From: Diphasiastrum complanatum
Lineage: Eukaryota > Streptophyta > Lycopodiopsida > Lycopodiales > Lycopodiaceae
DNA: 64,000 bases
Assembly: GCA_029204225.1 (NCBI GenBank)
Contig: CM055111.1
Span: 21,975,805 to 22,039,804, forward strand
Direction: 5' to 3'
The position numbers and the translations under genes were made by a program. This document shows positions 20,901-33,377 of this stretch, piece after piece. Below the pieces are notes generated by a model that was given only the letters and a program-made list of their open reading frames with translations, was not told the DNA's origin and ran no database searches. Numbering within the stretch: the stretch's first letter is position 1; each line of letters begins with the position of its first letter.

Positions 20901-21099
20901 ATTGATTAGTGCATCGCAATGCACGAGTTCAGTGGCAATCAAGATCCATGAAGGTCTCGGTTGTGGAGGCCGAGTGTTGGTTCTCATAGCCTCAAAAGAC
21001 TATTTTGTAGCAAAAGGACCAAATATTAGAGTTTCGTTTGTAATGCCTCCTGGCGTAAATTCCATGGGCCTGGCATGTGAAGCTCAAAAGCTCGAAGCT

Positions 21100-22831
21100 C
21101 GAAGTCGAACAACTGACCCTCCCGGCTTGTCAGATCGATCATCGATGATCAAGACACAATTGCTTTCAAGCTTGCCCTCTACATATGAGAACTGGGTGAT
21201 GATCATATCGACACACTCAGATTTAACTCTTACTAGAGTTATCACAATGTTGCTGCAAGAATACAATTGAAGAATTCAAGGCACTTCATCGACTTCATCA
21301 TCTCGCGCTCTATATGTCAACAAAGGCTCAAAACGATAGAAGCAGAAAAGCTCTAAGCAGTCCGCATCAAATCGGAAACCGACGCAAAGGCAAGAACAAT
21401 TATCAAATCCACAGTTGAAGAAGAAGATATTCTGTAAGTATGCAAGTGTACTAATCATGAAATCTCGGATTGCAAGGTTCTCAAAGCGAAGAATGCCAAC
21501 AAGCAACCAGATCAATAGGCGAATGCAGTCCCCCCATCTCCTGAACTCGACATAGAGGAGGAACATTTATGGTCAAAGACCAAAAGTCCCTATTGGGTAC
21601 TTCTTGGTTTCTAGATTCTGGAGCATGTTCACTCCTATACGCCTTACAGTACAAAGAAGTATGTTTATCTTGGTGACAATAGCACACACACTATCGAAGG
21701 TGAAGGCACTATAAGATTGAAATTCTAGCATGATCAATTCAAACTACTATTAAAAGCTTTGTTTGTTCCTAAACTCTCTAAAAACCAATTATCAGTAAGT
21801 AGAATCACTAATTTAGCTCATAGGGTAGAGTTTGAGTCATCAATAGAGAAAATAAGGTCCTTGCACTCGGCAAGAGACATGGATACTTATATAGATTGGC
21901 ACATTGTAATTTAGATACTGGTCAAGTCTTGAAAACCTATGTTCTTGTCAATAAAGCATTACTATGGCATCAAAGATTAGGCAACTTGAATCATACATCT
22001 GTATTGAACATGTCCAAACAATCCCTAGCACTTGATCTCGACTATCCAACCGACAAAGTCAACCACCCTGTCTGTCATAGCTGCATCCTTGGAAAGTAGA
22101 CTAGGATTCCCTTTAGATCGAGTCATAGGCATGCAACAAAAGATCTATTAGACGTTGTTCATTCATATATATGTGGTCCAATGCAATTCCACCATTGCGT
22201 GATGCAAAGTATTTTATTACCTTCATTGACGAATATTCTAGAAGAACAGTTGTTTATTTCATGAAGCATAAATTGGAGGCTTTCAAAATCTCTCAACAAT
22301 TCAAAGAGCGTGTAAAAAATGAAATTGGTAAAAGAATTAAAGCAATGAGGTCCGACAACGGGGGTGAATATATCTCTACCCGAACTCAAAGAGTATTGCC
22401 TTAACAACGACATTGGGCAACAATACATTACCTCCTATTCACCTCAATAAAATGGACTTGTTGAGAGAAAGAATAGAACCTTAGTCAAATAGGCCAAGTG
22501 TATGCTTGCGCATGGGACATTGCCATAGTCCTTCTGGGCTGAAGCTGTTTTCACTGCAGCTTATATTCAGAACAGATGTCCTACTAAAGGTCTCTCAGAC
22601 AAAAAACCATATGAAGTTTGGATAGGCTCCAAACCATCATTATCAAACTTACGAGTTCTTGGATGTATCGCTTATGTGCAAATTCCGCATGATCTCACAA
22701 AGAAGCTCGAGTTCCAGAGTATAGAATCTATTTTCATCAGCTACACTACTTCACAAAATGCTTATAAGTTGTATGATCCTATCGAGTCAAAGATATTCAC
22801 TAGTCGAGATGTCATCTACATCGAAGATTAG
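21100..22831 (+). pseudogene. Copia-C: gag, protease and integrase relic (spacer 1 into R1)
   Basis: Domains in order: gag C-terminal helix region (QLLSSLPSTYENWVMI, LTRVITMLLQE; 21150-21268), Lys/Arg-rich linker, a degraded zinc knuckle (FCKY, then CTNHEISDCKV in another frame, about 21430-21480), protease-region pieces (KKYVYLGDNSTHTIEGEG, about 21650-21705; FVPKLSKNQLSVSRI), GAG-pre-integrase with zinc ligands (LLWHQRLGNLNH, CHSCILGK; 21955-22098), integrase core (VHSYICGP, where Tyr replaces the first catalytic Asp; FITFIDEYSRR; MRSDNGGEYIS, second Asp retained; about 22155-22375) and C-terminus (GSKPSLSNLRVLGC, SRDVIYIED; 22625-22831). Many stops and frame changes. There is no RT; the element is cut near 23030 against Copia-A. 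The part right of 22305 is inverted in L1. Confidence 0.85.
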
Positions 22832-23119
22832 TTTATCTACCTCAAAGGTAAGAGCAAAGCTCATATAGCCAAACTATGAAACTCTCCGAGTTATTGAACT
22901 TTCCAATTCTCAAATTGTCTATTCCTATTGAAGGTCCTAGCTCGTCTACTCCAAACGAATAGTCTTTTGCAAATTGAATCCTCAATGGAGGTGGGTCATC
23001 AATATTCCACTCATTAATTGCCCCCTAAGATAAGGGTTGTAGGGTGAAGGGTTTAGGTTTATAGAGCAAGGGTTTTAATATTTAGGATATGGGGTTGGTT
23101 GACTTATGTTATACTCCTT

Positions 23120-24105
23120 TTCTTCTTAATGTTACATTGTTGAGTAAGGTTAAGAATGTGTCCTTTTGGAAAGTCGTATGGGAGCTAGCCCCACTATCAA
23201 TCCACCAAGTGTCCTTTGAGTTGCTTTTGCTTGTTGGAGTGGATATAGATGCCATCAAAGATGAGATCTCCTCATCTTTATCCTCTTCATATGCAAGGTT
23301 CCCTTGTTGTCCTCCTCCTCTTTTGCTCTTAGCCTCTTGTAGCATTCGGATGCATAATGCCCCTTCTTTCCACAAAAGAAGCATTTTTGTTTTGACTTGT
23401 CCTTTGAGCTTGATGCATCATCCTCTTCTTTAGCCTCCTTTGGATGCTTCTTCTTTCCATTGGTCTTCTTTTTGCCCTTGAATGAGAAATTGGCTTTCTC
23501 ATCACCATCCTGCAAAGACAAGGAACTCATCCTAGATTTTGCATGGAGCATCCTACACTCTTCAGCCACTAATACACTATGAAGTTTTTCTATTGTTGGC
23601 AAAGTGTCTTGGATGGCAAAACTTTGTACCAAATTTGCAAAGTCATCTCCTAGACCATTCAGGACAATTTGTACAAGCTCTCCATCATGAATCTTCTCTC
23701 CAATGGAAGCCAACTCCCTATTTAGAGACTTGTTTTCGAGTACATAATCTTGTGCACTCTCCTCACTTCTCCTCATGCTTTGCAGAATCTGATTCCTAGG
23801 CATTAGAATCCTCGAAGTGTTACTAGATTCATAGATTGATTTTAAAGACTCCCAAGCCTCTTTAGCACACATGCTAATACTTCTCTCAACAAATCATTCA
23901 TCTTCACACAAATAAGTGCAAGCCAAGATCTCTTCTTGTATCTAGCTAACTCATGTGCACCTAGAGGTTCATCTTCATCTTCAATCAAGAACTCATAAAG
24001 GTATTGGAGCACCAAAAGTGACTCCATCCTAACCTTCCAAACAACATAATTTGTAGAATTCAATCTCTCACTAGCTTCTAGAAGGTATGCTCCAGCAGAT
24101 CCCAT
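23120..24105 (-). pseudogene. Copia-A: gag and protease start (R1)
   Basis: The best-preserved copy with L2 and R2 for the knuckle half: a 205-codon frame (23872-23255) runs through the UBN2-like part and the complete zinc knuckle CFFCGKKGHYASEC. The protease start WWIDSGASSHTTFQ (about 23210-23165) keeps the DSG motif. The frame change between the N-terminal part (24105-23842) and the rest remains. Shares with L1 the Val in TNYVVWKV, the Cys in MCAKEAW and Lys in EEDKDEE. Confidence 0.88.
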
Positions 24106-24889
24106 CTTACTAGTGACTTCTAAAACAAGAAATAGATTTGATTGACTTGAAACTCACAAAGGTCTCACACTTGCAATGTTTCACTCAAATTTGTTTTCTA
24201 ATCCAACAAATGGACTTATAATCACATTTCTATCACTCCCTCACAAAGCCGAAATGAAAATAAGATGAAGTGAAAACTCTTTTCAATCAAATCTTGCCAA
24301 GAAATGGATTTGATTGTCTCTAGAAGCTCACTAAGGTCTCTTTCTTGTAGTGTCTCACTCAAATTAGATTCCTAATCCAACAAGTGGACTTATAATATCA
24401 GTTCTAGCACTCCCTCACAAAGTTGGAATGAAGATAAGATGATGTGATCTTGCCAATTTTGGCTATTTTTGGACAATAACATGACTAACTCTCCCTCACA
24501 CTTTTCAGTGTACTTTCAAGACCTGTAAAACAAGTTTAGAGGACCTGACTTCAGCCTAGATTAATTAGAACTCATGACCCTAAGTCCAATCTAATCAATG
24601 GCACTCAATCTTGGTAGCTTATCTTAAGATTTCCACCAAAAATTACATCAAAAGCTCACAAATTGAATTTCTGTGGATCAAATGATTACCATGCATTAAA
24701 TGCAGGTTCAGAGGTGCCCACACATGGACAGTACGGATTTGGACCCCTACCAATTTTGGGATCAAATCTCCTCACCAAAATCAAAATTCTAGCTTGCCCT
24801 CTCAATACTAGTTTTTAGCACCAAAACTTGCTAAAAATGGATTTGCTTTTGATAAATGGCTTATGCTCTTGTACTTGCCTCTGATACCA

Positions 24890-25571
24890 TGTGAAAGTAC
24901 TATACTTTAGGACCATAAATGGATCTACAAAAGATCCACAAGAGTGTTTGGATGCTTGCTTAACAATCTATCAAAAAACTAGACACAGAAAAGTTGATCT
25001 AGATTGGCAATTTGACAAACAACAAGCATTAACAATCAAAAGCATTGATCAACATGGAAATACGGTCCCACACATGTGTACTACAGGCTATAGTACGGCT
25101 TTCAACCTGAGAAACAAGTAGAAATTGATCTGGTTTCATTTGGATCACAAAAACTCAATGTACATAGTGAACTAGCTTGAGATTGCCAATGAGCTCCAAA
25201 AATATTCTATCTTCTCACTATGGGAGCTTGGAATACATAGCAAATTCGACTTCCTTCTTGAAGTTAGGTGGATTTCCAGCATGTAATAAGGAAGTTAACT
25301 CACCCTTCTTGCCCTAAAATGAAACCTAGATCCTAGACTTATGCTTGGTAGGTAGCTAGTTGGTCAAATTTTCACCTTAGACTTAGGTGTAGGTCCTATA
25401 AAGTAGGGATGACCACCAAATAGACATGACCAACTCTCTTGAATTGACTTAACCTACATTAGGAGTGGGTTTCCACGTGGCATCTTGGCCTTCCATGTGT
25501 GGAACCCAATTATACACAATATTTGCAAAGTTCTACATGGCTAGATTTGCCAAAATAGGCTATTTTTCACA
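24890..25571 (-). repeat. Copia-A 5' LTR (R1)
   Basis: Inverted equivalent of 16079-16760, the same 682 bases, with ends TGTGAAA/TTTCACA. The primer-binding site lies at 24877-24889 on the minus strand. The minus-strand gag follows. Confidence 0.7.
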
Positions 25572-26984
25572 AAAAACTTCAGCAAAATCACCATGCAAAA
25601 AATTTCCACAAGTATAGTACATAAAATTAGGGAAAATATTTACGCTTTTTTAAAATTTTACTCACAAAATTTCCAAAATTTCAAAACAGACATAACTTGA
25701 GCTACAATGAACCTATAAAGCACAATACAAAGAGAGACCAAGTGACCTGAGAAGCTTGACATGTCACCTACGACCTCAGCTTACAGAGCCACATAAAATA
25801 TGTAGTAGGACGCACTTTCAAAGAGAGGTTTCATGCAGAATCAACCAAATAACAACCTAGCACCCAAAGAGACATTACCAACAGTCTTAAAAGGTTTATT
25901 AGACTTCCGTGAAGCCTTCACTCAAGTCAAGGGATGTAGTATGGGCTGAGAATGAAGATTTTTCAACTTGTGGGAGGGTGCTTTAGCGATAAACTTCATA
26001 GAGACGGAACACAAGCCTCTGATCACCAATTTACAGGCCTGATAGCTTGTTGGGATGGCCAGGAGGAGTATAAATAAAGATGGATTGACTTCATGCATGA
26101 TTCTCTTGTGGATTTCTAGCCATAAATCCCCCAAGAACCATTTCAAAAAACAATTTTTAGTCTTTTCAGGCCATCCTACACCCTCAATTCTCTAAAGTCT
26201 TTGCTCTAACTTCATGGACAGCTTCAAAAGATATTGATTAATCTGTGAAGAAATATGAATCATTAAAATCCAACCTAATCTCTTGTTCTTTGGTTATGGA
26301 AGACAACACAATTTACACCATTGGCAATGTAGAAAATCAACATCTACTTAATGAAAGAGATGCAAACTTAATAAGAACTTGATCAAACAGGAGAATAGTG
26401 TCCATATTGGATGCTTCACTATTTCTTACATCAATTTTGTACATCAAGATATAACTAGAACATGAAGAACCAAATAGAATTGAAATGAAATGATTCCACC
26501 ATGCTTCCAACTCTGAACTCTTTGGAAACTAATAGCAACCAAACAATAAATGTCTGTGATGACCACTTGCTTGCTTGTCTCCTCCATCTTTGTCCTTTCT
26601 TGATATGTCTCCACCATAAAACTCCATGAATGCACCTCCATCTCCATCTTGCCAAAAGATGTCATCATCACTTGATGACTTGATCATGAATGAGTGATAC
26701 AAAAGTTTCATTTCCATCAGCAAAGCCAGCCAAGATTTCTAGTACAACTTTAACATCAATATGATGCAAAACAATGTAGCTAGTTTCACCATATCTTGAC
26801 AATTTGCACACATTCACATGAAATTGCTCATACATGAGATAGAACAAGCAAAGTAAACTTGAACAACACTTGATTGCTGATCCTTTGAATTTACTTGAGT
26901 CTTAAAATACCTGCAAAAATAGATCCAAAACATCTTTGCCAATTGACTCTCCTTTGATGCTCTTGATAGCTCCAAATTGCCACC
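25572..26984. other. Copia-B 3' region and unassigned arm DNA (R1)
   Basis: Equivalent of 14648-16078. The LTR-like end tgtagaaaa is at 26328. No gene is recognised; the open frames at 25922-26146 and 26444-26723 have no known domain. Confidence 0.45.
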
Positions 26985-28535
26985 TTACCTTTTGTCTTGT
27001 TGAAGCCCTTTGAGATCAACCTCTCGATCATCAACTTGACCATCAAAGTCATTGAACAAACTTTGTTTTCCAGATTCATTACTTGATGTAAAATCATGAA
27101 AATGTCCATCCACTTGCATAGCATCATCTACAAAAGAAGAATCATCAAAACATGTGAGAAAAGCAAAATGAGTCACTTCCACTTGCTTACCCTTCACATC
27201 ATATGTGAGCCTTGAAGGTGTTTGCCTTTGCCTTGATGTCCTCCTTGGCTTTTGACTTGATGAAGGTCCTTCATCATCACCATCTAAAGTAGTATCCATG
27301 TCATCACCATCGAGAATGTTAGATCCATCTACAAAATCATTACTTGAAGACACCTTTGGAATGTTCCCCTCATCAAAAATGACATCTCTTCCAATAATCA
27401 CCTTATTAGTACTAGGAATGTAAACCTTATAGGCTTTAGTCACCTCACTATATCTAGCAAATATACATTTCCTTGAAGATGGATCCTCCTTTGTCCTATC
27501 ATCAAGAGCTATATTGACATAGCAAGTGCATCCAAAAGTTCTAAAAACCTTGACACTCGGTCTTTTCTTGAATAGCATCTTAAAAGGTGTTCTTCCATCC
27601 AATATAGCACTCGGCCACCTATTGCATATAAGGTCAGCACACAAGGAAGCTTGATCCCAAAACGGTTTTGGAATATTAGCTTCTAACCTCATGGCTTTGG
27701 CGCTTTCACATAAAGTTCTATTCTTCCTCTCGGCCACTCCATTTTGTTGTGGTCTCCTTGGAGTCTTGTGTACTCCCTCTTGATCACATGCTCATCACAA
27801 AAGGCCTTGAACTTGGTTGAGATATACTCACCACCATTGGCACTTGATCTTTGTAGAGAATTGGTTCTCTCTTGCATTCTTGAACTTGACAAAGACATCA
27901 TACACTTCATCTTTGCTCTTTAGTAGATAGATCCAACAAAATATACTAAAATCATCAATGAAAGTTACATACATCTTATCTCCACTATTGCTACTTGTAG
28001 TAATTCCCTGAATATCTGAATGTACAACTTGAAAAGTCTTTATAGATCTATTATAAGGTAGTCTACGTGACTTTGTAAAAGCACAAGACTCACAAACATG
28101 CTTGATGCTAGTTAAGGAACTTGGAAGACCAATCACAACTTGCTAGGCTAGCCATTTCCTCCAATGACTTGAAGTTGAGGTGCCCCATCCTCTTATGCCA
28201 AACTTCTTGAATAGGTAGTTGCTCACTTGCAACACATCCAACTTGGTTAGCAATAACACAAGCATCTAGTTTAAATAACTTCCCTTGTCTTTTACCTTTT
28301 GCAATCAAGACATCCTTCCTTTTAATCATACAAGTAGTTTAATTTGATCATGCTGAAATTGCATCTTACAGTTGTGAGTACTATTGTCACCAAGATGAAC
28401 AAATTTCTTCGTGCTGCAAGGCATGTAGGAGTTGAAAAACTCACATTGATTGGTCATGTGTTGAGTTGCTCCAGAATTCAGAACCATGAATTATCCAAAA
28501 ATGCGCTTTGATCTTTAAACCATAAATGCGCCTTC
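26985..28535 (-). pseudogene. Copia-B: protease-integrase relic lacking RT (R1)
   Basis: Same layout and same frame changes as the L1 copy. It shares with L1 a one-base deletion in the protease start (catggttctga, near 28485) and another near 28370 (gtaagatgcaattt), both absent from palindrome 2. In the integrase linker it instead matches L2 (Phe in SSNDFVDG; Arg in DDREVD). Private change: Leu in DLICNRW. Confidence 0.88.
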
Positions 28536-29580
28536 GTCCACTTCGACTTGGGGAGATGATGAAACTGTGTTTCCTATGTACAATTTACATGGTAAGTTTT
28601 GATCAAGCTAGATTTTCCAATTTTTGGCAATTTCTCACACTATACAACAATCTTTACATGTGTGGAATCATGACATACAAGCTTAGATGCCTTCTACACA
28701 CTAGAATCACCAATGTAAAGAGAGAAGAGATAGAAGAAGATGATATGATAGAAAAAGAAAGTTCTCCAAACATCAAGAAAAAACTTGATTGCTTTCTCCA
28801 CACTCGTACAACTATATATTGCAGAAAATATGTCATTTGGCCACTTGCCAATTATTAGTAGTACCTTCCAAGTACTTACCAAAAACCTAGTTAATCAAGT
28901 GACTAGTTTCAATGTATCTAGTTACGAAAAGTCATTTGGTCCAAATCCGAGCTTGACTTATCAAATAATTTTCAAAAATAGCAACATTACTATTTTTAAA
29001 AATTATTTACGTAAAAAAATGTTCGTCTAAGTTTACTTCTACCTTTGCCCTCCAAGTTGCCAAATTAAACCAACTAAACTAGTTGACATTTTTCACACTC
29101 CCTCTTCAACTAGTTTTACCACACAACTTTTCAAGAATGATCTCCATTCTAAAAAAAAGACCTCCTCTCAATGCTTTTGTAATGTTCAAAATAGAAACAT
29201 TCATAATTGATATAGATAATAGTGTCCAGGTTGGATGCTTCACTATTTCTTACATCCGAATATAAAGATGAAACTAGTACATGAAGAACAAAATAAAATG
29301 AAAATGTTATAATTCTTCCATGCTTCCACCTTCGATATTTCTGAAAAATAGTAGCAACCAAGTAATAAATGTGAGTGATCAACAAATACTTGCAAGTCTT
29401 CTTCATATTTCACTTCATGTAAAGTGTGAAAGAATCAACTAGTTTCATCATATTTACTATATTTTCATATTTGGCATATTGAGGCCAACTTTGTTTTTAG
29501 ACTTAGAGATTGACTTTTCAAAGTTCATTAGTCTAAATGTCATTCGAATGAACATCCATTTCATGAAGACAACCATCCAT
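28536..29580. repeat. LTR debris between Copia-B and Copia-B' (R1)
   Basis: Inverted equivalent of 12096-13090. Carries the R-type base in gtccaggttgg (29226) shared with R2. No gene. Confidence 0.5.
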
Positions 29581-29975
29581 TTGCATACCATCATCTACAC
29601 AAGAAGATGTGCCAAAATATGTGAAAAAATAAAATTTGTACCTTCCACGACTTGCGTACCCTTTTCATCATATGTAAGCCTTGATGGCTTTGTCATTTGC
29701 CTTGAGGATATTCTTAGGACTTGAATTGGCATCTCAAAAACCACCATCCAAAAAACCATCTTCATCACCATCAAAAATATTAGATTCATCAGCATCAACA
29801 ACATCAAGCTTATCCCCATTTTTCTCTTCAAAGATAACATCCATAGAAATGTGAACTTTCTTTGAATTAGGAATGTAAAATCTATAAGCTTTTCTTACTT
29901 CACTATAGCCAAAAAAAATCCCCTTAAAGGATTGAGTTGACATAGCAAGTACTACCAAAGGTCTTCAATGCTTGA
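29581..29975 (-). pseudogene. Copia-B': integrase C-terminal fragment (R1)
   Basis: FFGYSEVRKAYRFYIPNSKK is open here (29958-29734), with Arg where the left arms have Lys, and SRLTYDEKGTQ follows in a second frame. Otherwise as in L1. Confidence 0.75.
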
Positions 29976-30427
29976 TGATTGTCTTCTTATAAAAAAGTGT
30001 TACATCCATGTCCTATATATAGGATTTGGTATAATCCTAGACTTGGATACATGGTACTCTAGCACTTGATATTATTGGTTATGCCACATTATTAGGGAAA
30101 AGGCTAGTAATGTAATTAATAACCTTGTGAGGGCCCAAACACAATTATTGTAGCTAGTATATGGTTTAGGATTGCTAATGCATGTGTAGAGTATCAATAA
30201 AAATGGAAAGCACTTTAAGGGAGTTTTAGATTTGCATGGGCACATGAATAGGGAGGCTTGGGGCTTATATAAGGCTTGTAGAAACTCGCCCAATTCCATT
30301 TTTAATTTTGGTGCTTTCATTGCCAGTTTTTCTCTCTCTCTCCGACACTTGTCTCCTTTTGCAAGTTTTTTCACAACTCTGGTTACATACTGCTGTAAAA
30401 CACCTAATAGACCTCCTTAGTGGACTA
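29976..30427. other. Non-coding arm segment (R1)
   Basis: Equivalent of 11219-11660, with the R-type variants cattattagggaaaagg and agcacttgatatt. No gene. Confidence 0.4.
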
Positions 30428-31529
30428 TGTGAGAAATTGTCAACTAGTTTGCTATTTTGGTCATATTTGTTTATTTGGCAATTGAGGCCAATTTACATAT
30501 TAGACTTAGAGATAGTCATTTCAAAGTTATTTTAGTCCAAATGTTTTTGAATTACCACTTTTATAAAGTGAGGAAAAATGTAGGAGCTCAAGTTTTGTAG
30601 ATTCAAATTTGAATGTCGGAGACATTGAATCTAGTCCACATTAATTGTAGGGTTTTTGATATGGAGGAAAACCAAGATCATTAATGAGGCATGGACCTGT
30701 TATATATAGCTATACACATGTGGGAAGAGAAGTACTCTCTCTCTCTCTCTCATCTCATTTCATGCTTATACATGAGTTCTCTCTCTCTCTCTCTCTCTCT
30801 CTCATCTCATTTCATGCTTATACACGAGTTCTGTTGGGTTCATCTATCCATTGGTGCACTATTTTGGTGATATCTTGAAATCGTGTGTGTAGAATATGTC
30901 AAGGATTCCAGATCATTCAAGATACAATCCATGTCCCTGATCTTTGGTTACAATAAACCAACAATCCTGCCAATGTAGAAAAATCAGCATCTACATACAA
31001 AATGAGATGCAAAGTCTAAGAGATACTGATCAAACATGAATCAAAACATAAAATATAGTTTTTGCTCGTACAATTACAGTACCCTACTGTAATTATAGTA
31101 CCCTATTTTATTTAACATGTGTGAAACCGAAAATAGCAATAAAAGATCATTCTACAAATAGAATTGCAAGATAACATGAGAGTGCACCAATGAGTAGTAG
31201 AACCCAAAGAGGACCATGTATAATGATGAAATGAGAGAGAGAAGAGAGAATATGCGTCTCTCCATGAGTTACATCCTTTATAGAGTGTCCAAACCCTATT
31301 TGGCCACTTGGCTTTCCCTCCAAAATGTAAACCCTACTATTTTTGGGACTAGATTCAATGTACCCAAAGTTCAAATTTGAATCTCTCCCAAACTTGACTA
31401 CCAACTTTCCCACACTTTCAAGAAGTGTTTATTGAATGTATTTTAAACTAATATAACTTCAAAAAGTTTAATCTCTAAGTCTAAAATGAGTTTTGGCCTC
31501 ATATTAGTTAAGAAGACACAATTGAAAAC
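30428..31529. repeat. Two diverged LTR segments tail-to-tail, R1/core 2 boundary
   Basis: Plus-oriented LTR start tgtgagaaattgtc at about 30428 with ttatatatagc near 30702, meeting a minus-oriented LTR that extends to about 31529 in core 2. In this copy the CT tract region is locally duplicated: ctctct...catctcatttcatgcttatacatgagtt (about 30735-30778) is followed by a second copy ending acacgagtt (about 30779-30828). Confidence 0.6.
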
Positions 31530-31823
31530 ACCCGACCAAATCAATCACCACAGCACAACGTCAAGTGCAACAAGAACACATAATTGCTCTCTTCAAACTG
31601 TATATTCCACTCTCTTCGTAAGTACAAAGATGAGTTCCTTAAAAAACACTCAAAGGGCTCGTAAAAGCAAGATGGCCCGATAACTCTAGAACTAAGAAAG
31701 CACTGTATAAGTCGATCATTGCTATTTTAACTCTCTCCCTCAATGATCAACGTCACTTCTTATTTTAGAGTATACTCTAGACATGGAACATATCTCCATG
31801 ATAGCATTACATGTAAAGGCTTT

Positions 31824-32183
31824 TTACATGACCTGGCCTAAGCCAAGTTTGGCTCTAAAAGTTTCAAACTTTTCTTTACTTAAAGCTTTTGTAATTATAT
31901 CAGCAACTTGTAACAACGTAGAACAATGTTCAATTCCTATGTCTTCAGATTGTAATTTTTCACGCACAAAGTGATATTTTACTTCAATATGTTTTGTCCT
32001 TGCGTGAAAGATTGGATTTTTAGCCAATTGTATTCCACTTTGACTGTCACAGAAAATAACAGTGGGATTTACTTGTTTCATGCCAATCTCACATAACAAC
32101 TTACGTAGCCAAATAGCTTTCTGGGTAGAAAATAAAAGGGTTTTCTGAAGATCAGTTGTCATATTGCCATATTTTTGCCACAA
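31824..32183 (-). pseudogene. Copia-F: RNase H C-terminal fragment (unit 2)
   Basis: Near-identical to 890-1249, open for 119 codons. Val replaces Ile in the PTVIFCDSQ motif, as in unit 3. Confidence 0.85.
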
Positions 32184-32809
32184 AAGTCAATTTTTTGCAA
32201 AACAATTTGCAAAAATACCAGTATTACTCTTGATTCTTCGCCAAAACCTTCGTTGAGTTTCCAAAACATTCTATTTATAGTAAACTACTATTTTTGAGTT
32301 CGACGAAGATTCTTCTTGTCCAGATCGTAGAAAATCTTGATTTTTACCCTCGCCAAACTACAGAAACTGTATTTTCTTGTGTCAGAAACCTTCATCCGAT
32401 TTTCCATTGTTTTATCTGTGTCAGATCTTGCATCTGAGAGGTCGGCAAAGGTTGTTTCTATAGAAATTGTCAAAAAATTTGATTAGAGATTTTTTTCTCA
32501 AAACAGCATTGTTGAAACTTCGTCGAGCCAATCTTCACTTAGGGAACCTTCGCCAGTACTATTTTAAAGTTTAGACTTTCCAGATCAAGTCTCTATCAAA
32601 ATTTAGGTCAAATCTAATACATTCTTATTTGGATTCTGAGAAATTTTTCATTTTTTGAGAAGTATCAATCAATTGAATTTCGAAATCTTTTTCATGATAT
32701 AGAGTCAAATTCTTGAAAGTAGAATAGATCTAGCAGATTTGATTTGAGAAAGTTTTGATTGAAAAATCTAGATCCAATTTCATTGTGTGCTTGATTTGAA
32801 TTTGTTAAA
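32184..32809. other. Leader or LTR region with repeated TTCGCC motif (unit 2)
   Basis: Equivalent of 1250-1875, with the same scattered TTCGCC/GGCGAA-type motifs; one is changed (ggtcggcaaaggttg near 32440). Confidence 0.4.
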
Positions 32810-33372
32810 ATGGCTGTCTTTGGAGCTGCTCCTGGAAGTGCTCCTCAGGAAGTCAATCCAATTATTGTTAGAAGAGCACCCCATTTGGATCTACCCAAAT
32901 GTAATGGATTAACAGATCCAGTTAGATTTCTTCAGATCTATGCTGAATCCTGTGAAGTCTATGGAGAGAGTTTTTCCCCAAGATAAACTTAAGTTGTTTC
33001 CTATGGCCTTAACAGGCGCAGCACAAGATTGATACTATAATCAAGATGAAACTGAGCGTACAGATTGGGAGTTTGTTAAAAGAGCCCTTATCACACGATT
33101 CAAACCTCGAAAGTTTATGGAAGACCCCTTCCTACTTTTAAGTAAAATTAAAATGGGAAAGCGGAAAATGGTTCGAGATTACATTGAAAGGGTGAAACAC
33201 CTCAGATCTGAGTGCAAACCTGAGCTGATTAACAAAAATGCCATGATTATGTGATTTTTGTCGGGTCTACCTAAATGGATCAGACGTGAGCTGAAACGCC
33301 ATAATGAGTATGCATCTTGTAGAATGGATGTTAGAGTTAGATGTGGATCTTCCATTCATGCTGAAATCTGAA
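32810..33372 (+). pseudogene. Gypsy-like gag fragment, longer copy (unit 2)
   Basis: ATG at 32810. It keeps two bases lost in unit 1 (gaagtctatgg) and extends further, adding WIRRELKRHNEYASCRMDVR-like sequence after SGLPKW (about 33266-33345). Frame changes and a stop (atgtga near 33249) still disable it. No zinc knuckle or pol follows; at about 33378 it meets the inverted-repeat segment. Confidence 0.7.
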
Positions 33373-33377
33373 CTATA

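Larger units (their letters stand above)
19344..21283. other. Spacer 1, unique part
   Basis: Not found elsewhere in the window, including unit 2. Begins with a 14-base direct repeat (ctagaaccaaagtt at 19342 and again about 21 bases later, straddling the arm end). It contains the minisatellite at 19797-20125, AT-rich unassigned DNA, a possible degenerate minus-strand coding stretch at 20590-20900, and the Copia-C gag at its right end. Confidence 0.8.
1..30934. repeat. Tandem macro-repeat unit 1 (core 1 + palindrome 1)
   Basis: The sequence starting ccctgatctttggttac at position 1 recurs at 30935 and again at 62278, and everything after it recurs in the same order. The offset to unit 2 is 30934 at the RNase H fragment, 31290 at the RT fragment, 31300 at the protease start and 31303 at the protease end, so the units are collinear with a few indels. 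Unit 1 comprises R0 tail, core 1, L1, spacer 1 and R1. The phase of the unit is arbitrary because the array runs off both ends of the window. Confidence 0.95.
22305..31434 (-). repeat. Right arm R1 of palindrome 1
   Basis: Inverted partner of 10241-19343, present in full. Its inner end continues leftward into the rest of the Copia-C element, which L1 lacks. Its outer end continues into core 2 after the gtgtttattg that ends at 31434. Confidence 0.93.

Noticed and set aside
23089-23433. 114-codon plus-strand open frame, also present at 49470-49814 (minus) and 54527-54871
   Set aside because: Antisense shadow of the Copia-A zinc-knuckle and protease region.
10241-31434. Palindrome as a hairpin read or assembly artefact
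   Set aside because: The arms differ by many substitutions and indels, the spacers are different, and variants form ordered patterns among four arms. A missed-adapter artefact would give near-perfect arms. Assembly error is still worth excluding with long reads.
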